From: Enterocloster lavalensis
GTDB taxonomy: Bacteria; Bacillota; Clostridia; Lachnospirales; Lachnospiraceae
Reading direction: 5' to 3'
NCBI RefSeq assembly: GCF_902364025.1
Contig: NZ_CABJCG010000010.1
Coordinates: 185,273-249,272 of the forward strand
DNA length: 64,000 nucleotides
Numbering within the stretch: position 1 is the stretch's first letter; each line of letters opens with the position of its first letter. A program made the translations under genes and the position numbers. Shown in pieces: positions 59,706 to 64,000 of the stretch. The notes under the pieces were generated by a model. That model made no database searches. It was not told the DNA's origin and saw only the letters and a program-made list of their open reading frames with translations.

Positions 59706-60553
59706 TCGTCCGAAGCTTTTCGCTCGTCAATGAATACGGTCAGGAGTACAGCCTGAATGACCCAGACCTTACAGGGTTCCTCACGGAACCCAAAGGCCTG
59801 GGCTATGAATATGCGGTGAATTACATTGACATTGGTGATGCCTTCATCCGCACAAAACGTAAGGCCAAGCAGAGCACGGTATCCGGGACAATGATTTTCG
59901 GTGGCCGGAATCCATACGATCTCTACAATAGGTTCAACGCCTATGTTCGCGGCAGCCAGGAACTGCGGCTTGCCTACCAGACGCCGGGAAGCTCCCGGGC
60001 CTATTATCGGGACGTGGATCTGGTGAAGCTGGTTAAGACGGAGATAGATGGCAGAGTGCTGCAATGCGCAGTGGAGTTCTGCTGTAAGAGTCTGTTTTAT
60101 ACGGACGTCAACAACAACTTTGTGATCTCAACCGTCGAGGGAGAGCTGCGCTATACCGTAGAGTGGCCAGCTAGATATAACGATTACAGCGAGAGAACCA
60201 TTATGCTGACGAACAATGGTGATGTTGACGCGCCGTTTACGCTTTCGCTGCAAGGGTACTGCGAGAATCCCACCGTTACGCTTACAGATGGCGATAAGGT
60301 GATTGCGTGCATAAAATTTCCGGTTATTTTGCAGCCGGCTGAAAGGATTCTGTATTCCAGCCTGGATGATGACATGTATGTGTACCGGGTGGACGCAGGA
60401 GGAAACAGAAGCAATATGATCCAGCTTCTGGACATCAACTATACCAATTTTTTCAAGGTGCCTGTGGGTGATCACAGTATCAGCTTTACCTCAGATACAG
60501 GCGCAGCTTATACCACGTCGCTGGTGATGTACAAGTTTTATAGGACGGTGTGA
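59702..60553 (+). CDS. distal tail protein (Dit-like)
   Basis: 283 residues. Opens MIVRSFSLVNEYGQEYSLND and has LTGFLTEPKGLGYEYAVNYIDIGDAFIRTKRKAKQSTVSGTMIF, the typical Dit N-terminal ring domain, then a C-terminal galectin-like region (RTIMLTNNGDVDAPFTLSLQGYCENPTVTL). It forms the hub linking the tail tube to the tail-associated protein. ATGA overlap with the tape measure gene. Confidence 0.92.
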   Translation: MIVRSFSLVNEYGQEYSLNDPDLTGFLTEPKGLGYEYAVNYIDIGDAFIRTKRKAKQSTVSGTMIFGGRNPYDLYNRFNAYVRGSQELRLAYQTPGSSRAYYRDVDLVKLVKTEIDGRVLQCAVEFCCKSLFYTDVNNNFVISTVEGELRYTVEWPARYNDYSERTIMLTNNGDVDAPFTLSLQGYCENPTVTLTDGDKVIACIKFPVILQPAERILYSSLDDDMYVYRVDAGGNRSNMIQLLDINYTNFFKVPVGDHSISFTSDTGAAYTTSLVMYKFYRTV

Positions 60554-62277
60554 CAATGATTCTATACCTATTAAGCAGAGATGATTTAACAATCAAGGCT
60601 GTACAGACCATATCCTCCTATGAGCTCAAAGAGGACATTGATTTCAATGATACGTCATCGATTGTGCTGGCGGATTATGTCCAGATGGAGGACGGGGATT
60701 TTGCGCTGATAAAGGATGGGGCAGATCAAGCATATTTCGGTATCTGTCAGGAGATCAAGCCATCTGATACTGGGTATACCGTTGTACTCAGGCAAAAGGA
60801 AACGCTGTTCGACGCCACAATTTTTAATGATGGGGAAGAACTTATTCAGACAGTGGGAATAGAGGACTATATTGTCAAGGCTGTCAATGACAATTTTGCG
60901 GCTTCAGGTGATCCATTGATGGATATGAATTATATCCACGTGACGGCAGCCACGCACACCTCTATATCGGCCAAGGTGAGTACGATTGTTGGCGCGGATA
61001 ATGGGGTATTTAACCTCAAAACGTTTCTGGGGAATGTGCGGCAAAATTATGGGATTTTTCTGGATTTCGCTGTAGACAACGGCGCCATTATGATCGGCGT
61101 TAGCCGCCGGGAACAGGCAGTGCTGAACGTTGATACCAAGCTCCCGGAAATGATGGAGCTGACGGAGACGTACAGCGTAAAAGTTTTGGCCAGGCTGATT
61201 GTGAAATGGGATACGCCTAAAACCAATGTGACAACGGACATGGTAACAGATCGCACGGATGTTACATCGGATGGATATATTGCATCCTCTAAATCGGTTG
61301 CTGCTCTAAAGGAGGATATTAACAAAAGAGTAGTAGAAGGAAGCTCCGGATGGACGGCGTTACAATCAAAGAATGCCGCCGGTACAACTCTGTACCGGTT
61401 CCAACTGCAAAATAACGGTGCGATTACAGTCTATTACTCTACAGATAGCGGTGCAACCTGGACTGCACAATCAGCCATATTCAACAATCGCATACGTTTT
61501 AACCAGATATTACAGGCCTATGATGGAAAGAATGTTCGCGACTTTTTATGGGTTCTTGATGACGGTGATGATTATAATTATGGATCAGAACTTATCTTAC
61601 AGGGAGCCGGGAATATGTATGTCGGATCCGGAGAAAGCCCACGAAGTCTCTATAATGTCAATGGTGTAGGCAGCGGTGAGACAATGTACTTATCATCTGA
61701 CGGTTCAATCGGATTTGTACCTAACTGCAATACCATTGCAAACAGAAAGGTTGCATGGCTCTCCTCAGCCGCATTATACCCTGCTGTGAATGGGGCGTTT
61801 ACATTGGGCACATCCTCGCTGCGTTGGGGGCAGATATATTCCACAGCGGGGAGCATATCAACATCAGACCGTAATCAGAAACACGATATTGAGGCGTTGG
61901 ACGAGACACGGGCAGTAGGATTGATTATGGGAGCAGTCCCTGTGATGTACAAGTACAACGACGGCACCAGCGGCCGGACGCACTGGGGACTTATTGCGCA
62001 GGACGTTGAGAAGCTGCTGGCAGCGTTGGGAATGAGCTCCATGGACTTTGCTGGGTTTGCGAAATCGCAAAGAGAGAAGGCGGACGGACGGACTGGGGAG
62101 CTGACGCCTGTATTGGATGATGAGGGACAGCCGGTCTATGAGTATGGGCTGAGATATGAGGAGTTTGTCGCGGCACTGATCAAGACCGATCAAATCCAAC
62201 AACGCCGGATTGACGCCCAGGAACAGCGCCTTGCTTGCCTGGAAAAGAGGCTGAAGATATTGGAGGAAAAAGCGTGA
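60550..62277 (+). CDS. tail-associated protein N-part fused to a peptidase S74 chaperone cassette
   Basis: 575 residues (GTG at 60550 or ATG at 60556). Residues 1 to about 225 match the front half of ReqiPepy6 Gp37/Tal-like tail proteins (LYLLSRDDLTIKAVQTISSYELKEDIDF; LTETYSVKVLARLIVKWDT). From about 235 a different, lower-GC module begins (SDGYIASSKSVAALKEDI, beta-rich receptor-binding-like text). It ends in an intramolecular chaperone of the S74 class: catalytic Ser and Lys in TSDRNQKHDIEAL (about 438-450), HWGLIAQDVEKLL, and a C-terminal coiled coil LACLEKRLKILEEKA. S74 units trim themselves after trimer folding. The rest of the Gp37-type protein is in the next gene. Confidence 0.82.
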   Translation: MTMILYLLSRDDLTIKAVQTISSYELKEDIDFNDTSSIVLADYVQMEDGDFALIKDGADQAYFGICQEIKPSDTGYTVVLRQKETLFDATIFNDGEELIQTVGIEDYIVKAVNDNFAASGDPLMDMNYIHVTAATHTSISAKVSTIVGADNGVFNLKTFLGNVRQNYGIFLDFAVDNGAIMIGVSRREQAVLNVDTKLPEMMELTETYSVKVLARLIVKWDTPKTNVTTDMVTDRTDVTSDGYIASSKSVAALKEDINKRVVEGSSGWTALQSKNAAGTTLYRFQLQNNGAITVYYSTDSGATWTAQSAIFNNRIRFNQILQAYDGKNVRDFLWVLDDGDDYNYGSELILQGAGNMYVGSGESPRSLYNVNGVGSGETMYLSSDGSIGFVPNCNTIANRKVAWLSSAALYPAVNGAFTLGTSSLRWGQIYSTAGSISTSDRNQKHDIEALDETRAVGLIMGAVPVMYKYNDGTSGRTHWGLIAQDVEKLLAALGMSSMDFAGFAKSQREKADGRTGELTPVLDDEGQPVYEYGLRYEEFVAALIKTDQIQQRRIDAQEQRLACLEKRLKILEEKA

Positions 62278-62654
62278 AAACAAAAATCTACTATCTGCGG
62301 TCCGATCGCTCCATTACGGAGAATATCGATGATCCGGAGCGGGTGGACGGAACGACCAAAACAGTATACATTGAGGCGGAGACGGAGGCCGAAATGTACG
62401 AGGAGGCGGCGAATCAGTTCAAGGCCAATTCGTACAATCATTCCGTGTCCGCTAAATTTTTAATCGACTCAAAGCTGTATGACACTGGTGATCTCTATGT
62501 GGGCCGCCGGTGCAAAATCTTATCAGAATCCGCGGGGGTTAAGGAATCTATAATTACGGCGGTGTCCAGGAGCGATAGCAGCAATTACATTGCGGTTACG
62601 TTTGGTAACCTGCCGGTTACGTTGACCAGAAAAATCAGAAGGGAGATGAGATAG
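62274..62654 (+). CDS. C-terminal half of a Gp37/Tal-like tail protein, separate reading unit
   Basis: 126 residues from a GTG that overlaps the previous stop (GTGA), with GGAGG 8 bases upstream. The text (VYIEAETEAEMYEEAANQFKANSYNHSV; LYDTGDLYVGRRCKI; VTFGNLPVTLTRKIRREM) matches what normally follows the N-half of the preceding gene in related tail proteins. The gene is thus apparently a Gp37-type protein cut in two by the S74 cassette. It probably still assembles into the hub through reinitiation. Confidence 0.75.
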   Translation: MKTKIYYLRSDRSITENIDDPERVDGTTKTVYIEAETEAEMYEEAANQFKANSYNHSVSAKFLIDSKLYDTGDLYVGRRCKILSESAGVKESIITAVSRSDSSNYIAVTFGNLPVTLTRKIRREMR

Positions 62655-63514
62655 TGCAGGTAGGCATTACCTTCGACAAGCAGCTTTTGACATCCAGGCA
62701 GCACGCCCATTTTCAAAGGCTTTTTTTACATAGCACGGACGGTATAACGAAAGGGTGCGAAGTATCGCAGTCAGGAAACAACGTATATGTGCAGAAGGGC
62801 TTTTTTGTTATTTCCGGCCGCTTCGTGGAAGTGACCGGCGTGGAGACTATCGAGACGCCTCCGGTGACATCCGGAACACTGTATTGCAAAGTGGTGTATG
62901 AGGTGGACTTATCTAAGACCAATACCGAAAGCAACTTTACACAGGGGCAGTTTAAGACGCTGACCAACGCCGCCGGGTACCCGTCTATCACTCAGGAGGA
63001 TCTGGATGACAATGGGACAATCTACCAGATGCCGTTCTGTCAGTACACCAAGACGACGGAGGCTGTGGGATCCTTCAGGGATATCCGGCCGATCTTTGAC
63101 ATTGTGTCTGTTTGGGCGGCCATATCCGGTAATAACGCTACATATAAGGAGGAGTTTGACCGGTACTTTTCCGATCAGAGCGCAGCGATCGAACAGATGA
63201 TTGCTGACCTTCAGGACCAGGGGTATCTTTTAATTGCGAGGGAGAGGGAGATAATACCGATCAGCTTGCTGGCGTCAGGTTGGTCAGAAAGCGCCCCCTA
63301 TACCCAAACGATAGCAGTGGAAGGTATCACGATATACGACACACCGGTCCCGCTTTTGGATGTGTCTGGAGCGTCAGATTTTAGCAACGAAAAACTGTTG
63401 CGAAAGCAATATGGATGGATCAGTTATTATGACACAGCAAACGGACAGATCACGTTTACAGCATCGTTTCGAAAGCCGACGGTTGATTTGGCCATTGGTT
63501 TAAAAGGAGTGTAA
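62654..63514 (+). CDS. baseplate / upper tail-fibre-type protein
   Basis: 286 residues, GTG start touching the previous stop. N-terminal domain of about 110 residues (VGITFDKQLLTSRQHAHFQRLF; GCEVSQSGNNVYVQKGFFVISGRFVEVTG) resembles BppU/baseplate N-terminal units. A central helix (YKEEFDRYFSDQSAAIEQMIADLQDQGYL) and a beta-rich C-terminal part ending KPTVDLAIGLKGV follow. It probably anchors the receptor-binding protein. Exact identity uncertain. Confidence 0.72.
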   Translation: MQVGITFDKQLLTSRQHAHFQRLFLHSTDGITKGCEVSQSGNNVYVQKGFFVISGRFVEVTGVETIETPPVTSGTLYCKVVYEVDLSKTNTESNFTQGQFKTLTNAAGYPSITQEDLDDNGTIYQMPFCQYTKTTEAVGSFRDIRPIFDIVSVWAAISGNNATYKEEFDRYFSDQSAAIEQMIADLQDQGYLLIAREREIIPISLLASGWSESAPYTQTIAVEGITIYDTPVPLLDVSGASDFSNEKLLRKQYGWISYYDTANGQITFTASFRKPTVDLAIGLKGV

Positions 63515-63518
63515 TACT

Positions 63519-64000
63519 ATGGCGAGAGGATATATGAGCGGCGGTGGGGCCGGAAGTGGTTCGGATGATTGTACCGGAACAGCCGCGGAACTGATGAAGG
63601 GATACACTGGTATAATGAAAGGATCCGATGACGAGCCGGTGTCCGGAACATTGGAGTTGACAGGAAATGCGCAGGCAGCCCATGTGCTTGCCGGAGAGAC
63701 TTTTTACACAACAAATCCGAAGGGGAAGATTACCGGGACCATGACGGTCAACAGCCTGCTGTCTTTTAGCGTAGCCGCCTATTCAGGACGCCGCGTGCTG
63801 GCGAAATGGCAGAATCCGAATCAGGCGGCAGGGAAACCGTTCAGCGGCGTGATCATCCGCTATTCCACCAGCGGATATCCCGGGACTACTGGCGGGACAC
63901 AGATCTACAAAGGGGCCGGGAATAACACGGCGGCCGGGGCCTGGTCACAGGCGTACCTTGACATGCCGTCCCTTAACACAACCTATTATTTTAGCTGTTA
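63519..64000 (+). CDS. phage tail / fibre protein, 3' end cut by window
   Basis: Opens at the ATG after AAAGGAG (63504-63510) and runs in frame to the last base (over 160 residues seen). Gly/Ser-rich start (MARGYMSGGGAGSGSDDCTG), a short repeat unit typical of fibre proteins (AGETFYTTNPKGKITGTM), then a beta-rich domain (RRVLAKWQNPNQAAGKPFSGVIIRYSTSG; TYYFSC) resembling fibronectin-like modules. Host recognition is likely but unproved. The true end lies beyond the window. Confidence 0.8.
   Translation, partial: MARGYMSGGGAGSGSDDCTGTAAELMKGYTGIMKGSDDEPVSGTLELTGNAQAAHVLAGETFYTTNPKGKITGTMTVNSLLSFSVAAYSGRRVLAKWQNPNQAAGKPFSGVIIRYSTSGYPGTTGGTQIYKGAGNNTAAGAWSQAYLDMPSLNTTYYFSC

Larger units (their letters stand above)
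33339..64000. mobile_element. temperate siphovirus prophage (HK97-type head), right end outside window
   Basis: Continuous phage gene order: integrase, lipoprotein, ImmA-like and repressor on the - strand. On the + strand come Cro, antirepressors, replication, late regulator, HNH, terminase, portal, protease, capsid, connectors, tail tube, tape measure, Dit and tail fibre. All structural genes present look intact apart from the split tail-associated gene; lysis genes would lie further right. Coordinates give the minimum extent. Confidence 0.95.

Noticed and set aside
61210..62277. Intein or group I intron as the cause of the split tail gene
   Set aside because: No splice-junction residues (Cys/Ser at the start, His-Asn at the end) and no homing endonuclease; the inserted part is a receptor-binding and S74 module.

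Overview
The window looks like a chromosomal segment of a Gram-positive, anaerobic Clostridia member, most likely Lachnospiraceae (Clostridium, Enterocloster or Lachnoclostridium type). The pointers are AGGAGG-type ribosome binding sites, lipoprotein signals, choline-binding surface proteins, a YesM/YesN-type two-component pair, the gene order ecfA1-ecfA2-ecfT-truA-rplM-rpsI, and a long-form ribosome hibernation factor. The genus is inferred; no rRNA or tRNA gene was seen. About half of the window (roughly 33.3 kb to the right edge) is a prophage that runs off the window.

Region by region. (1) 1-8490: a catabolic operon of unknown substrate: TAXI-type TRAP binding protein (cut by the left edge), fused TRAP permease, C-C-bond-type alpha/beta hydrolase, DUF6282-like hydrolase, HMGL/homocitrate-synthase-like enzyme, GntR/FCD regulator and an acyl-CoA carboxyltransferase subunit. 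(2) 8.5-11.1 kb: two tandem secreted choline-binding-repeat proteins. (3) 11.3-12.0 kb: a HigB/HigA-type toxin-antitoxin pair. (4) 12.1-20.4 kb: an ABC importer of the Fe3+/hexose-phosphate (AfuABC) class plus a second binding lipoprotein, sensor kinase and AraC-type regulator resembling the staphylococcal HptASR sugar-phosphate sensing system. The two halves are separated by a tandem 141-bp repeat whose copies carry different but fully paired stems. (5) 20.8-25.2 kb: ECF vitamin-transporter core, truA and the rplM-rpsI operon. (6) 25.5-27.4 kb: lipoprotein, ECF sigma factor and zinc-finger anti-sigma. (7) 27.5-32.6 kb: SDR oxidoreductase, thioredoxin reductase, SH3/NlpC-P60 cell-wall hydrolase, EamA exporter, hpf. 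(8) 32.9-33.0 kb: a cluster of DnaA boxes beside the prophage edge.

The prophage has a standard temperate siphovirus layout. The leftward lysogeny block is repressor, ImmA/IrrE-like protein, lipoprotein and tyrosine integrase. The rightward early block holds a Cro-like protein, a decayed antirepressor, a P22-type antirepressor, many small unknowns, a replisome organiser and a primase-helicase fusion. It ends with an ArpU/RinA-like late regulator and a promoter-terminator pair. Packaging and head genes follow (HNH, terS, terL, portal, protease, HK97-fold capsid, connectors), then tail genes (major tail protein, frameshifted chaperone pair, tape measure, Dit, and a tail-associated protein apparently split by a peptidase-S74 cassette), up to a truncated tail or fibre gene at the right edge.

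The strongest non-coding signals are the covarying 141-bp tandem repeat (16.46-16.78 kb), a long multi-hairpin inverted repeat (20.39-20.63 kb), a perfect MerR-type 19-bp-spacer promoter with no gene behind it (27.48-27.51 kb), a small-RNA-like unit in the lysogeny module (34.51-34.62 kb), hairpins overlapping the start of the sugar-phosphate-type importer, and recurring GTTGC...GCAAC palindromes in the phage.
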